Shown here: piece after piece, positions 35,776 through 45,802 of the stretch
How the letters are laid out: every line of letters begins with the position of its first letter
Position numbering within the stretch: the stretch's first letter is position 1
Assembly: GCA_028280565.1 (NCBI GenBank)
Contig: JANQLQ010000323.1
Location: forward strand, 1-64,000
DNA length: 64,000 nucleotides
Reading direction: 5' to 3'
Source of the DNA: Fulvivirga sp.
GTDB taxonomy: Bacteria; Bacteroidota; Bacteroidia; Cytophagales; Cyclobacteriaceae
The notes under the pieces: generated by a model
Seen by the model: only the letters and a program-made list of their open reading frames with translations
Database searches by the model: none
Told to the model about the DNA's origin: nothing
Made by a program: the position numbers and the translations under genes

Positions 35776-38700
35776 TTACCGGGCGAGTCGTATAACTCCT
35801 GATTTTTCTCCCATGACGGTGAGTGGAGCACCGTCAGTCAAGCTGCCTTGGATCACCCAGATGTAAGCTCCTTGGGGCTGTGACTCTCCCTCATAGGTAC
35901 CGTCCCATCCTTGCTGGGTAAGCTCTGTTAAGCTTTGCGAAGTATAAACTTCATTGCCATCCCTATCGAATATACTTAGGGCGATGGTAGCGATATTACC
36001 CCCGCCGCGAAGAACGAAGCGATCATTGACTTGATCGTCATTAGGACTGAACAAGGAAGGCAGGAAAAGCTCACTGTCGATGATCTCAAAAGTTTGGGAT
36101 ACATCCTGCGCTGGTTCATACTGTTCGTTACCTAATTGGCTCGCAGTAACCGTTGCTGTGCCTGGACCATCAATGGTTAGCAAATTACCATTTAAACTCG
36201 CTACTCCTGTCATAGGGGAAGTGACCAGGCCAAACACCACAGGTTGGCCGGAATTTCCACCGGTGGCTTCTAGCATGATTGGATCAGCGCCGACACGTCG
36301 GTCTTCCAAAGGCCCAAAGGTGATCACCTGGGGTAGCCTGCCTACACTGATCGTAAACGTAACCACCGGGCTGACGTCTCGCCCTCCATTGGTTGCACCC
36401 CCATCATCTGTTAACGTAACACTGATAGTGCTACTCCCCACAACATCCGGGGCAATGGCATAGCTCAGATTACCATTGGTATCAATTGTGGGAGGTGTAC
36501 TGAACAACCCTGTATTGCTACTTTCCAAGTCAAACACCAGCACCTGCCCAGCTTCGTCGGGTGGGCCGCTTCGGATATTTGTCGCCCAATTGTTCACTGT
36601 ATAATCCGTAGCGGTAGCCCCGGCAGTCACATTTTGATCTGCCCCCCCTGTAAAACTAGGTGCGTCATTGACAGGCATTATAGTGATATCAAAGCTTTGA
36701 TTTGACGACCGGTCCACCCCTCCATTGGCCGTACCCCCGTCATCCTGTAAAAAAATAGTAACGGTTGCGGTGCCATTGGCATCTGGGGCAGAACTGTAGG
36801 TCAAAGTACCTTCGGCGTTTATCGCGGGCTGTTGGCTGAAAAGTGTGGGTTCGTCCACCGTAACATTGAAAGTTAACCCCTGGCCACTTTCATCCGCAGG
36901 ACCGGCGCCTATACCTGTAGCCCAATCACTGACCGTTTGCAACCCGGCGTCTTCCAACACCTGCTGGTTTGAACCCGGCGTAAAAACCGGGGCGTCATTC
37001 ACTCCTTCCACATTGACCGTTACCGTTTCTACACGGCTTATGTTCACGCCATCAGAAACAGTAACCTCCAATAGAAAGACTGAGAGAGACGATGCCAGGT
37101 CGTCACTATCGTTAACGGTTAACATCCCTGAGACCGGGTCAAGATTGAAAGGCTCTAGAGCATCGCCATCAAGACTAGTATTACCCGCCGTGATCGTCCA
37201 ATCCTGCAGGGCATCCCCATCGGCCTCTTGAGCGCTAATAGTACCTACCAAAGTGGTATTAGGAGCACTTTCAACCACCGTTAATACCTGGTCTAGGTCG
37301 ATAACGGGGGCATTATCATCGTTGTTAATGGTCAGCGTGGCTATATTACTAATATCGACACTCAACGTAGTAGCCCCCAGGTTACTCATGGCAAGGGTAA
37401 CCGTTTCATCACTTTCCACCTCGCTATCTGCTACCGGGGTTACTGTAAAGGTCTGAGCTTCCATGGCGGAACCCGTGAAAGTTAAGAGCTGGTTGGTAAC
37501 AGGGGTATAGTCCGCACCTCCAGCCGTACCATCGGAAGTACTTACCTCCAAGGTAAATCCACCTTGCACGGCATTATCCAGCGTAGCGGTTACAGTGATC
37601 GCTCCATCATTTTCATCCCCACTGACATCAGCAATGGTTACCGAGGCTGCATCGTTATCCAGTATAGTGTAGGTAAATAAGGTATTAGCGCCAAGCACGG
37701 CGTTAACAGGACTACTCAAGGTTACTATAACCGTTTCATTCGCTTCTAATACATTATCATCCACGATGTTCGATATTTCTATAGTACCACTGGCATTCCC
37801 TGGCGTTATTGTAAGTATACCATCTGCTAGGTCATGATCCGTACCTCCTGCTGTAGCGGTGCCGGAAACGGTATAACTAACAGTGATCACCTGCGCAGAG
37901 GAGGATGAAAGGTTAACCCCTAGGGAGGCACTTGCTACAGCCTCATCACCGTTGCTGTTCGTAGTCGCGAATTGTACTGTTGTTGTAGTTTTGGCAACGT
38001 TATCCGTAGCAGCCATACCTATATTCCCGGCAGGGTCGCTAAGGGTGACAGAAAGCGTAAGGGTACCGTCAGGCAGAGGGCTTACATCTATTCCTGTAAC
38101 TTGCTGATTTCCCACGGTTATGTTACCCATGCCTGTAACTGTACCCGCGCCACCTGTACTGGTGAGTGTAAAGTTATAACTTGCTCCTACTTCGGCACCG
38201 GCAAAGGTAAAACTCGCTGCAGTTTGATTGATAGTATTGATGTCGGCCTGGTCAATCGTCACCGTGTAACCGCTCGGCACCTGCTGGTCCAAAGTTGCAC
38301 TGTTATCACTGGCAGCACTACCGGTATTATTACCGGGATCGGTAAGCGTGACTTGTACGGTTAGTATTCCATCCGGGAGAGAACTGACATCTACGGTCAC
38401 CTCTTGTGGTTCAGCGGTAACAAGTATTGCATTTGAAATGGTGGCGGTATTTCCATCACCTGCACTGGAAACCGTGTAATTGATAGTGGCTCCAATTTCA
38501 GTGTTAGTAACGGTAAAAGTTGTGGCTGTAGCCCCCGATGAGTTGATAAGTGCATCATCCCATGCTACGGTATAACCAGTGGGAGGGGCGGCATCTTTAG
38601 TTTCGGTAGTTGTGGCTGCTACCCCGGTGTTCCCAGGTGCATCAGCCAAAGAAATCGTTAGGGTAATGGTACCATCTGCCAGGCCGCTCAAGTCATACCC

Positions 38701-41700
38701 CGTACCCCCGTTATCAAAAACTTGTGATGCAAGCGTAACTGCCTCTGACCCCGTAACAGCAATTCCTCCGCCACTACTAGTAAAACTGTAGTTTAAAGTT
38801 GCTCCTGTCTCCAAGCCATTGCCTGTAAATTCAATGTTTCCTTGGTTGATCGCATTAATTTGAGTTTCACCCAGCAGGTTCATACTCACGGTATAACCAG
38901 AAGGAGCGGTTCCATCGGATACAATGCTAAATTGACTGGCTGCCGTATTCCCATTAGCGGCCGCATCAAATGCTACATTACCCCCTAGGTCTACCGTCAA
39001 CGTGCCGTCCCCCGTGGGGGTGAAGTCAAACGTGTAAGTATCCCCGGTACCTCCAAAGTTACTTACCGTACCCCCGGAAACTGATACGTCTCCTACCGTA
39101 AAGCCCGTAACCGCCTCGTTGAACTCCACCGTGACCGGGATCGGGTTGGTGTTTGTGGGACTCGTTTCCGAACTACTGATGACTACAGTCGGACTCGTTG
39201 TATCAAAGTCAATGGAAAATTGAGTCGCGGCACTATTGCCATTGCCGGCAGCATCTAATGCAACATTACCCCCTAGGTCTACCGTCAATGTACCATCTCC
39301 TGTGGGGGTAAAATCAAACGTGTAAGTCGTGCCCGTACCCGAAAAATTACTCGACGTACCACCGCCCAAGACCAGGTCACCTACCACAAAACCCGTCACT
39401 GGCTCATCAAAAGTGACTGTGATGGGTACGGGGCTCACATTAGTAGAGGTACCTGCTGTACTTGTGATGTTCGCCGTAGGGCCCGTGCCGTCAAATAGGA
39501 TGGAAAACTGCGTGGCCGCCGTATTCCCATTGCCAGCAGCATCTAGAGCCACATTACCCCCTAGGTCTACCGTCAATGTGCCGTCCCCTGTGGGGGCGAA
39601 GTCAAACGTGTAAGTATCCCCGGTACCTCCAAAGTTACTCACCGTACCCCCCGAAACTGATACGTCTCCTAACACAAAGCCCGTAACCGCTTCGTTGAAC
39701 TCCACCGTGACCGGGATCGGGCTGGCGTTTGTAGGACTCGTTTCCGAGCTACTGATGACTACAGTCGGATTCGTTGTGTCAAAGTCAATGGAAAATTGAG
39801 TCGCGGCACTATTGCCATTGCCGGCAGCATCTAATGCAACATTACTCCCTAGGTCTACCGTCAATGTACCATCTCCTGTGGGGGTGAAATCAAACGTGTA
39901 AATCGTGCCCGTACCCGAAAAATTACTTGACATACCACCGCTCAAGACCAGGTCACCTACCACAAAACCCGTCACTGGTTCATCAAAAGTGACTGTGATG
40001 GGTACGGGGCTCACATTAGTAGAGGTACCTGCCGTACTCGTGATGTTCGCCGTAGGGCCCGTGCCGTCAAATAGAATGGAAAACTGGGTGGCCGCAGTGT
40101 TCCCATTGCCAGCAGCATCTAGAGCCACATTACCCCCTAGGTCTACTGTCAACGTGCCATCAATAGTGGGGGTGAAGTCAAACGTGTAGGTCGTACCTGT
40201 ACCCGAAAAATTACTCGACGTACCACCGCCCAAGACCAAGTCACCCACTACAAAACCCGTCACTGGTTCATCAAAAGTGATGGTTATAGGAATGGGGCTC
40301 ACATTAGTAGGGCCGCTTGCCGTACTCGTGATGTTCACTGTAGGACTTGTACCGTCAAATAGGATAGAAAACTGCGTGGCCGCCGTATTCCCATTGCCAG
40401 CAGCATCTAGAGCCACATTACCCCCTAGGTCTACCGTCAATGTGCCGTCCCCTGTGGGGGTGAAGTCAAACGTGTAAGTATCCCCGGTACCTCCAAAGTT
40501 ACTCACCGTACCTCCCGAAACCGATACGTCTCCTACCACAAAGCCCGTAACCGCCTCGTTGAACTCCACCGTGACCGGGATCGGGCTGGCGTTTGTAGGA
40601 CTCGTTTCCGAACTACTGATGACTACAGTCGGACTCGTTGTATCAAAGTTAATAGAAAATTGAGTCGCGGCACTATTGCCATTGCCGGCAGCATCTAATG
40701 CAACATTACTCCCTATGTCTACCGTCAATGTACCATCTCCTGTGGGGGTGAAATCAAACGTGTAAGTCGTGCCTGTACCCGAAAAATTACTAGATGTACC
40801 ACCGCTCAAGACCAGGTCACCTACCACAAAACCCGTCACTGGCTCATCAAAAGTGATGGTTACAGGAACAGGACTCACATTAGTAGAGGCGTTTGCTGTA
40901 CTTGTGATATTCGCCGTAGGGCCCGTGCCGTCAAATAGGATGGAAAACTGGGTGGCCGCAGTGTTCCCATTGCCAGCAGCGTCTAACGCAGCATTACCTC
41001 CTATGTCTACCGTCAACGTGCCATCCCCTGCAGGGATAAAGTCAAACGTGTAAGTCGTGCCTGTACCCGAAAAATTACTAGATGTTCCGCCGCCAAGGGT
41101 CAAATCACCTGCCACAAAACCTGTCACTGGTTCATCAAAAGTTATGGTTATAGGAACGGGGCTCACATTAGTAGGGCCGCTTGCCGTACTTGTGATGTTC
41201 ACTGTAGGACTTGTACCGTCAAAGGTAATGGAAAATTGGGTCGCTGCGGTATTACCATTACCTGCTCCGTCTACAGCAATACCTCCGCCAATATCGACCG
41301 TGAGAACCCCTGCAGAAGAAGGTGTAAGATCAAATGTATAAACAGCGCCTGTACCCGAGAAATTACTTGCTACACCATTACTAAGCACCAAATCACCCAC
41401 TACAAACCCGGTAACCAACTCACTAAATGTTACCGTGACAGGGATAGGGTTAGCATTAGTGGGATCACCGGCCGTGGTGCTTATCGTCACCGTAGGAGGC
41501 GTAATATCGTCATCATTCGTAATGTTACCCACCCCTGTAGCATCGCTGATGGTAATATCTTCGCTATTCACCACCACTAGGTTACTCAAGGTCACGTTAA
41601 AAGCTTCGTCCGACTCCCCGTTGGTATCACCGTTCACAGTCACTGTAAAGGTTTGTGTTTCTCCATTCGTACCGGTAAAAGTGAGTGTGCCACTGGCCGC

Positions 41701-43440
41701 CACATAATCGCCATCAGTTGTAGTAGCTGTGCCGTCAGAGGTAGCGTAATCTATTGAAAACCCATTAGGGATCGTATTCACCCCGGTATTTGCTGTGACG
41801 GTAAAGGTAAAGCTTTGTGTCCCCGCATCTCCTTCTGTAGCAGTTACATCCGCAATGGACACTGTAGCTGCATCGGTATCATTGAGGGTAAAAGTCTGTG
41901 GAGAGGTATTGTCTACCAGCCCATCGATCGAAAGCAGGTCAATCGTGAAGTTTTCCGGCCCTTCAACAAATGTGTCATTCGCTGCCACTATCCGTATACT
42001 ATCTTTTGTGTCACCTTGTGTAATGGCGGCGGTTTGTATAAAGGTATAATCTGTATTTAAGGTAGCACTGCCCCCGGTGGCCTGTACGGTAAAGCTTGTT
42101 GTTCTCCCTGACGCAGCGTCTAGCTCATAAATTAAGTAGACATCATTTCCTTCATTCACAGCAGAAGCCTGCCGGGAAAATACCAATTCTGGCTGAAAGG
42201 CGGTATCATCATTGGTAATGGTGCCCGTAGCGGATGAAGGTGTACCTAAAGTAGCGTTTGCCGGGCTCGAAAGCGTAATGGTAAAAGTTTCATCAAGTTC
42301 ATCCAGGGTCTCACCATCCACTGCTACAGTAGCGGTTCCGCTAAGGTTACCGGGCAGTATAGTGACGGCCTGGTTAGTCACTGGGGTATAATCAACGCCG
42401 GCAATAGCCGTACCATCTGCTGTTGAATAATTTACCGTGACCGTTTGCGTAGTTACCCGGTTCAGGCTTATGGTAAAGTCAAAATTAGTAGTACCCGCGA
42501 GGCCCTCGTTCAATGTCACATCGGCGATGGTGAGTTCCGGTACTGGGTCGTCGTCATTAATAGTGATAGTAGCTGAATTCGGGCTGCCTATGGTAGCTGT
42601 GGAAGTCCCGGTGATGGTAGCTATTATCGTTTCGGCATCATCATCATCGTTGTCATCAATCCCTGTAATGGTAGTGGTACCGGTAGTAGCCCCGGAGAGA
42701 ATGGTGATGGTAGTACTGCCTGAATAATCTGTGCCATTTGCAGCCGAGCCGGTATAGTTTAAGGTAATGGTCTCATCGGCGCCGGGTGCTACGGATAAGG
42801 TAGCAGTCAAAGTAGCCGTGCCGCCATTTTCCGCTATTGCAGCGGGAGAAGTCGACAGCGTCACTTCGGGAGTCACCGCGCCGGAAGTAATATCAATCGA
42901 AAACAAAAAGTCATTGACAGTGAATCCCGTAGCTCCAGAATACGCGATGCCACCGGCATAAATACTACTGTTTGATACACGCGTGGTAAAGGAAGTCCCC
43001 GAGAAATAAAAGGTATAGGTATTTCCCGAAGTCACACTGATCCCTGCACTGGATACATCTATGAGACTTCTTTCGTTAATCGAGGCAGTTGCTGCCGTAA
43101 CCGAGCCCCCTGTAATTGTCCCCAATAGGGTTCCACCATTCCCGGCCCCTTCATAAACTGTAATGGTAACACCTGAAGCCGTATTTAATGAAAAAACACT
43201 TATACTATTTAAAGTACCTGAACCGCAAGCCTCGAAACTTTGTCCAAGCCCCGAGATGGCAACAGGGGAAGAAGTACCAGAAAAATTAGCATCAGTTATT
43301 GTACCCCCGTCATTCGAATCAAAAGAACATTGAGCTTTTACAGGATAAGAAAAAGCTAGGGTGGCAAAAAAAACTGAAAAATAGTAAAGTGATGTTGTGA
43401 GGCGATTAGTTTTACTTATTCGCTGGATCTTACAATTCAT
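35776..43440 (-). CDS. Giant repeat-containing surface protein with type B (CHU_C) sorting domain
   Basis: This 2554-residue secreted protein has a signal peptide (1-37). Calx-beta domains (about 195-640, with ENGGTATLTATL and DNDDDDAETI blocks) are followed by nine Ig-like repeats of 96 residues (about 644-1508, each with NPIPVTVxFxExVTGF, SNFxGTG and DAAGNGN blocks), three 105-residue SGYTV repeats (about 1510-1830), more Calx-beta and cadherin/Ig-like domains, and a gliding-motility type CHU_C C-terminus (SLFSPNDDQVNDRF, QGWDG, YIWVIQG). It is probably a T9SS type B adhesin anchored with the downstream PorP/SprF protein. The Asp-rich loops suggest calcium binding. Confidence 0.9.
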   Translation of the reverse strand: MNCKIQRISKTNRLTTSLYYFSVFFATLAFSYPVKAQCSFDSNDGGTITDANFSGTSSPVAISGLGQSFEACGSGTLNSISVFSLNTASGVTITVYEGAGNGGTLLGTITGGSVTAATASINERSLIDVSSAGISVTSGNTYTFYFSGTSFTTRVSNSSIYAGGIAYSGATGFTVNDFLFSIDITSGAVTPEVTLSTSPAAIAENGGTATLTATLSVAPGADETITLNYTGSAANGTDYSGSTTITILSGATTGTTTITGIDDNDDDDAETIIATITGTSTATIGSPNSATITINDDDPVPELTIADVTLNEGLAGTTNFDFTISLNRVTTQTVTVNYSTADGTAIAGVDYTPVTNQAVTILPGNLSGTATVAVDGETLDELDETFTITLSSPANATLGTPSSATGTITNDDTAFQPELVFSRQASAVNEGNDVYLIYELDAASGRTTSFTVQATGGSATLNTDYTFIQTAAITQGDTKDSIRIVAANDTFVEGPENFTIDLLSIDGLVDNTSPQTFTLNDTDAATVSIADVTATEGDAGTQSFTFTVTANTGVNTIPNGFSIDYATSDGTATTTDGDYVAASGTLTFTGTNGETQTFTVTVNGDTNGESDEAFNVTLSNLVVVNSEDITISDATGVGNITNDDDITPPTVTISTTAGDPTNANPIPVTVTFSELVTGFVVGDLVLSNGVASNFSGTGAVYTFDLTPSSAGVLTVDIGGGIAVDGAGNGNTAATQFSITFDGTSPTVNITSTASGPTNVSPVPITITFDEPVTGFVAGDLTLGGGTSSNFSGTGTTYTFDFIPAGDGTLTVDIGGNAALDAAGNGNTAATQFSILFDGTGPTANITSTANASTNVSPVPVTITFDEPVTGFVVGDLVLSGGTSSNFSGTGTTYTFDFTPTGDGTLTVDIGSNVALDAAGNGNSAATQFSINFDTTSPTVVISSSETSPTNASPIPVTVEFNEAVTGFVVGDVSVSGGTVSNFGGTGDTYTFDFTPTGDGTLTVDLGGNVALDAAGNGNTAATQFSILFDGTSPTVNITSTASGPTNVSPIPITITFDEPVTGFVVGDLVLGGGTSSNFSGTGTTYTFDFTPTIDGTLTVDLGGNVALDAAGNGNTAATQFSILFDGTGPTANITSTAGTSTNVSPVPITVTFDEPVTGFVVGDLVLSGGMSSNFSGTGTIYTFDFTPTGDGTLTVDLGSNVALDAAGNGNSAATQFSIDFDTTNPTVVISSSETSPTNASPIPVTVEFNEAVTGFVLGDVSVSGGTVSNFGGTGDTYTFDFAPTGDGTLTVDLGGNVALDAAGNGNTAATQFSILFDGTGPTANITSTAGTSTNVSPVPITVTFDEPVTGFVVGDLVLGGGTSSNFSGTGTTYTFDFTPTGDGTLTVDLGGNVALDAAGNGNSAATQFSIDFDTTSPTVVISSSETSPTNTNPIPVTVEFNEAVTGFTVGDVSVSGGTVSNFGGTGDTYTFDFTPTGDGTLTVDLGGNVAFDAAANGNTAASQFSIVSDGTAPSGYTVSMNLLGETQINAINQGNIEFTGNGLETGATLNYSFTSSGGGIAVTGSEAVTLASQVFDNGGTGYDLSGLADGTITLTISLADAPGNTGVAATTTETKDAAPPTGYTVAWDDALINSSGATATTFTVTNTEIGATINYTVSSAGDGNTATISNAILVTAEPQEVTVDVSSLPDGILTVQVTLTDPGNNTGSAASDNSATLDQQVPSGYTVTIDQADINTINQTAASFTFAGAEVGASYNFTLTSTGGAGTVTGMGNITVGNQQVTGIDVSPLPDGTLTLSVTLSDPAGNIGMAATDNVAKTTTTVQFATTNSNGDEAVASASLGVNLSSSSAQVITVSYTVSGTATAGGTDHDLADGILTITPGNASGTIEISNIVDDNVLEANETVIVTLSSPVNAVLGANTLFTYTILDNDAASVTIADVSGDENDGAITVTATLDNAVQGGFTLEVSTSDGTAGGADYTPVTNQLLTFTGSAMEAQTFTVTPVADSEVESDETVTLAMSNLGATTLSVDISNIATLTINNDDNAPVIDLDQVLTVVESAPNTTLVGTISAQEADGDALQDWTITAGNTSLDGDALEPFNLDPVSGMLTVNDSDDLASSLSVFLLEVTVSDGVNISRVETVTVNVEGVNDAPVFTPGSNQQVLEDAGLQTVSDWATGIGAGPADESGQGLTFNVTVDEPTLFSQQPAINAEGTLTYSSAPDANGTATVTIFLQDDGGTANGGVDRSSNQSFDITIMPVNDAPSFTGGADQNVTAGATATDYTVNNWATNIRSGPPDEAGQVLVFDLESSNTGLFSTPPTIDTNGNLSYAIAPDVVGSSTISVTLTDDGGATNGGRDVSPVVTFTISVGRLPQVITFGPLEDRRVGADPIMLEATGGNSGQPVVFGLVTSPMTGVASLNGNLLTIDGPGTATVTASQLGNEQYEPAQDVSQTFEIIDSELFLPSLFSPNDDQVNDRFVLRGGGNIATIALSIFDRDGNEVYTSQSLTELTQQGWDGTYEGESQPQGAYIWVIQGSLTDGAPLTVMGEKSGVIRLAR
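38915..41508 (-). repeat. Nine tandem 288-bp repeats with A-B-C higher-order structure
   Basis: The coding region contains nine consecutive 288-bp units (total about 2592 bp). By start motif the order is: founder (TPPTVTIST), A (TSPTVNITS), B (TGPTANITS), C (TSPTVVISS), A, B, C, B, C. Same-type units are much closer to each other than to their neighbours, so expansion took place in blocks of two or three units (576 or 864 bp). Confidence 0.85.
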
Positions 43441-43767
43441 TAGTAATAACCTAGTTTACAGTGATTTATGATAGCATCCATAAACCAATCGTCTATGGCA
43501 CCTGGATGCATGAGGGTAAGATCTCGGGTAGTATTGTTTTGCCCTGTAACGTAGCAATAAAGGAAGGCACCTGGGAGATGCCTGGTTTTAATGCATGACG
43601 AGCATTGAAAAAATGTATATTAAATTTGTTATTCGACTATACAATAGTATAGACAAAAATATAAAAACCTTAAGTTACAAACAGCTCTGCGCAAAGCAGC
43701 ACTTACTCGTAACACTAAATGCGTATCATTTACAGCATGACGATCCTCGCAGTACCTCCTTTTAAGG
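43441..43767. other. Intergenic region upstream of the giant repeat protein
   Basis: 327 bp without a supported gene. A CTATAC/GTATAG hairpin (43638-43653) lies next to a minus-strand TATTTTTG box (43662-43655), a possible promoter-operator about 200 bp before the repeat protein. Spacing to a TTG is about 16 nt, so support is weak. Confidence 0.35.
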
Positions 43768-44400
43768 TCAGTTTCTGGAAGGGAAAATTCCTTCTACAGC
43801 TATGATATAATTAATTGCTTGTGACGGTTGGATATTATAGTGACTTTCACTGCCTCCTGTCATGTCTACTGTAACACTTCCAGCTGGAGTACCACCTGTG
43901 CTAATGACTTGCCCATTAACGGTACTGCTATCAGGACCAAAAGATTTTACATTCGTAACGCCAAGACCGGAACCAAAATTAGCGACTGCAGGTACATCCC
44001 CGTTTTGAGGAATCTCGCGTACTGCCGCAGCTGTACTGAGACTTACCGCATCCGCCCCGGAACCCCCTGTTCCTGAAAAAATGGCACCATGATTATGAGC
44101 GGGTATTTCGCTAATGGAAAGCATAACTTTTTCGAATCCAAAACGTGTGCCTAGATTGAATGTGCTTACCCCTGGAGTCAACCCTGGTCCCACGCCCATA
44201 TCATCGCTACCCACCGGCACCCTACCTCTAAAATCCGGTATCCCAAAAGTAGTCCTGCCATTACCTCCAAAATTGGTCCCCAGCAGGGCAAACAACGCAC
44301 TATTTGAAGTTACAGGAATGATTTGTCCACTACAGAACGCAAATTGCCTGGGTACGAAGCTTAAAGCAGAAAGGTAAATAAGGCCCAAGAAAGAATCCAT
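43768..44400 (-). CDS. Phage tail collar domain protein (microcystin-dependent-protein type)
   Basis: This 210-residue protein from ATG 44400 has the collar-domain pattern: MDSFLGLIYLSALSFVPRQF, FCSGQIIPVTSNSALFALLG, FGGNGRTTFGIPDFRGRVPVG, ISEIPAHNH and a late NIQPSQAINYIIAVEG. The AHNH segment and the Phe-Pro-Asp triad are typical. Bacterial members are often not part of prophages; their role is not settled. No other tail genes are near. It lies 127 bp downstream of the binding-protein-fold gene on the same strand, so it may be co-transcribed with it. A TTG at 44406 is a less likely start. Confidence 0.88.
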   Translation of the reverse strand: MDSFLGLIYLSALSFVPRQFAFCSGQIIPVTSNSALFALLGTNFGGNGRTTFGIPDFRGRVPVGSDDMGVGPGLTPGVSTFNLGTRFGFEKVMLSISEIPAHNHGAIFSGTGGSGADAVSLSTAAAVREIPQNGDVPAVANFGSGLGVTNVKSFGPDSSTVNGQVISTGGTPAGSVTVDMTGGSESHYNIQPSQAINYIIAVEGIFPSRN

Positions 44401-44527
44401 AATCAACTTGTTTTAAAAGTATAATTTAATATTAGCATATATTTATCATATTTCAAACAAAATATTGTCCTAGTCTTTGATATTTTATAGCTTCACCCTA
44501 GGACCTTTACACGTAAGAGCCTAATAA

Positions 44528-45694
44528 TCAAACACATAGGTAAGAATTGAGCCACCCAGAAATATTTTCCCGGTGTATTTCTTCATAGATAAAATGGTTA
44601 TAGGGCAGTGCCTTACCCTCTTGTATTGTCATTTTACGAATTTGCCCTCCTCCTAGTATTACTTTTTCGATAGCTATCGTGGGATTGGCATAATTAGAAT
44701 CCAAATAAAAAGTGCGCTCGCCCCTGGGTGATATGATCTTTTCTTTTTTTAACAACTTCCTCGCTACGGCGTACTCCCCGGCCTTCAAGGACGGATACAA
44801 CATTTCTAAGGCCAGCCCTATTTCATATCCTAATAAAGAAAAAGGAGTCGGCATCCCTCCTGAATGAGATGCATATTGGAGTTTAAAGCGGTTATTATGC
44901 GGATCATCCGTAGCATAATCCCACATAGAAGCCGAATAAAAGCTCATTTCCATGTGCCTGAAAGGTTCAAGTATCTCATAAGAGGCCATATGTGGCGATA
45001 CAATTAAGGGCACCTCACGGTGAAGGCCTTCGTCATAGTATAATTGAATAAACTCTTGTGCCTCGCTACCACAAAATAAGACGTGCAAATAACCCGGGCG
45101 CTCCTTCTCAAATTTGGCCAGGTATTCCTTGATCATGCCCGTAAGCTGCATGGGTTGAGCAGGGTCAGTCGGGGCCATTACGGCATATTCTATGGCCACA
45201 TTTTCACAAGCCAGCACGCCTTGCCTAAAAGCACTGTGCATATGATACCCGGCGTCGTATACTGGCATAAATATACTGCCTTTTCCTCCAAACTCACCCT
45301 GCGCCCAATTCCCCAGGGCAAATTCTGCTTGCCAATATTGAAAGCTATTAAAAAAAATATAGTCCGAAGTATGGAACAGGAAAGGTAAATACTCTCCCAT
45401 ATCCGCAAACAACGCCAGCTTCCTGGCACGCTCTATCGTAGGGACAAACTCCGCCATGGCCCTGTACCCAACAAGCCCGGAAACCACGTCGACATCATGG
45501 AAGTGAATAAGTTTCTCCAATGCAGGCTTAATAGCAGACGGCTGACCTTGGTGTACGAACTCCGGGAGGAGCTGGAAATGAGGTCTTAATTTACTATGGA
45601 TACCCGTTAAAATGCCTTCCATCATATCCTTTCCCAGGCGAGGGTATATCGTAGAAAAAGGGCATAAAAATCCAATCTTTATCGGTCTTGACAT
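44528..45694 (-). CDS. Leaderless periplasmic-binding-fold protein (AmiC / urea-amide type)
   Basis: This 388-residue protein begins MSRPIKIGFLCPFSTIYPRL, the first strand and loop of type I periplasmic-binding folds (Peripla_BP_5/6, amide-urea ABC substrate proteins and AmiC). It has no signal peptide or lipobox, and no ABC transporter genes are nearby, so it should act in the cytoplasm as a ligand sensor, as AmiC does. SGLVGYRAMAEFVPTIE, ADMGEYLPFLFHT and GYEIGLALEMLYPSL support the fold. It diverges from the formyltransferase operon with 108 bp between starts, which would suit a shared regulatory region. Confidence 0.7.
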   Translation of the reverse strand: MSRPIKIGFLCPFSTIYPRLGKDMMEGILTGIHSKLRPHFQLLPEFVHQGQPSAIKPALEKLIHFHDVDVVSGLVGYRAMAEFVPTIERARKLALFADMGEYLPFLFHTSDYIFFNSFQYWQAEFALGNWAQGEFGGKGSIFMPVYDAGYHMHSAFRQGVLACENVAIEYAVMAPTDPAQPMQLTGMIKEYLAKFEKERPGYLHVLFCGSEAQEFIQLYYDEGLHREVPLIVSPHMASYEILEPFRHMEMSFYSASMWDYATDDPHNNRFKLQYASHSGGMPTPFSLLGYEIGLALEMLYPSLKAGEYAVARKLLKKEKIISPRGERTFYLDSNYANPTIAIEKVILGGGQIRKMTIQEGKALPYNHFIYEEIHRENISGWLNSYLCV

Positions 45695-45802
45695 CTGGAG
45701 ATCAAAATTATAGCAATTATAGAATTATTTAAGAAAGATATATTTTTTATAGATTAATTTATCCTTATTTACCTAATTAAGTAATAAATAAAATAATAAC
45801 AA

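Noticed and set aside
39329..41341. Series of 94-codon plus-strand frames at 288-bp spacing
   Set aside because: They are antisense shadows of the tandem repeats in the 2554-residue protein.
38915..41508. CRISPR-like regular repeats
   Set aside because: Units are contiguous 288-bp coding repeats without spacers and encode an Ig-like domain.
43768..44400. Prophage remnant
   Set aside because: Only a collar-domain gene is present; no capsid, portal, terminase, lysis or integrase genes are near.
44528..45694. ABC transporter substrate-binding lipoprotein
   Set aside because: There is no signal peptide or lipobox and no permease or ATPase genes in the neighbourhood.
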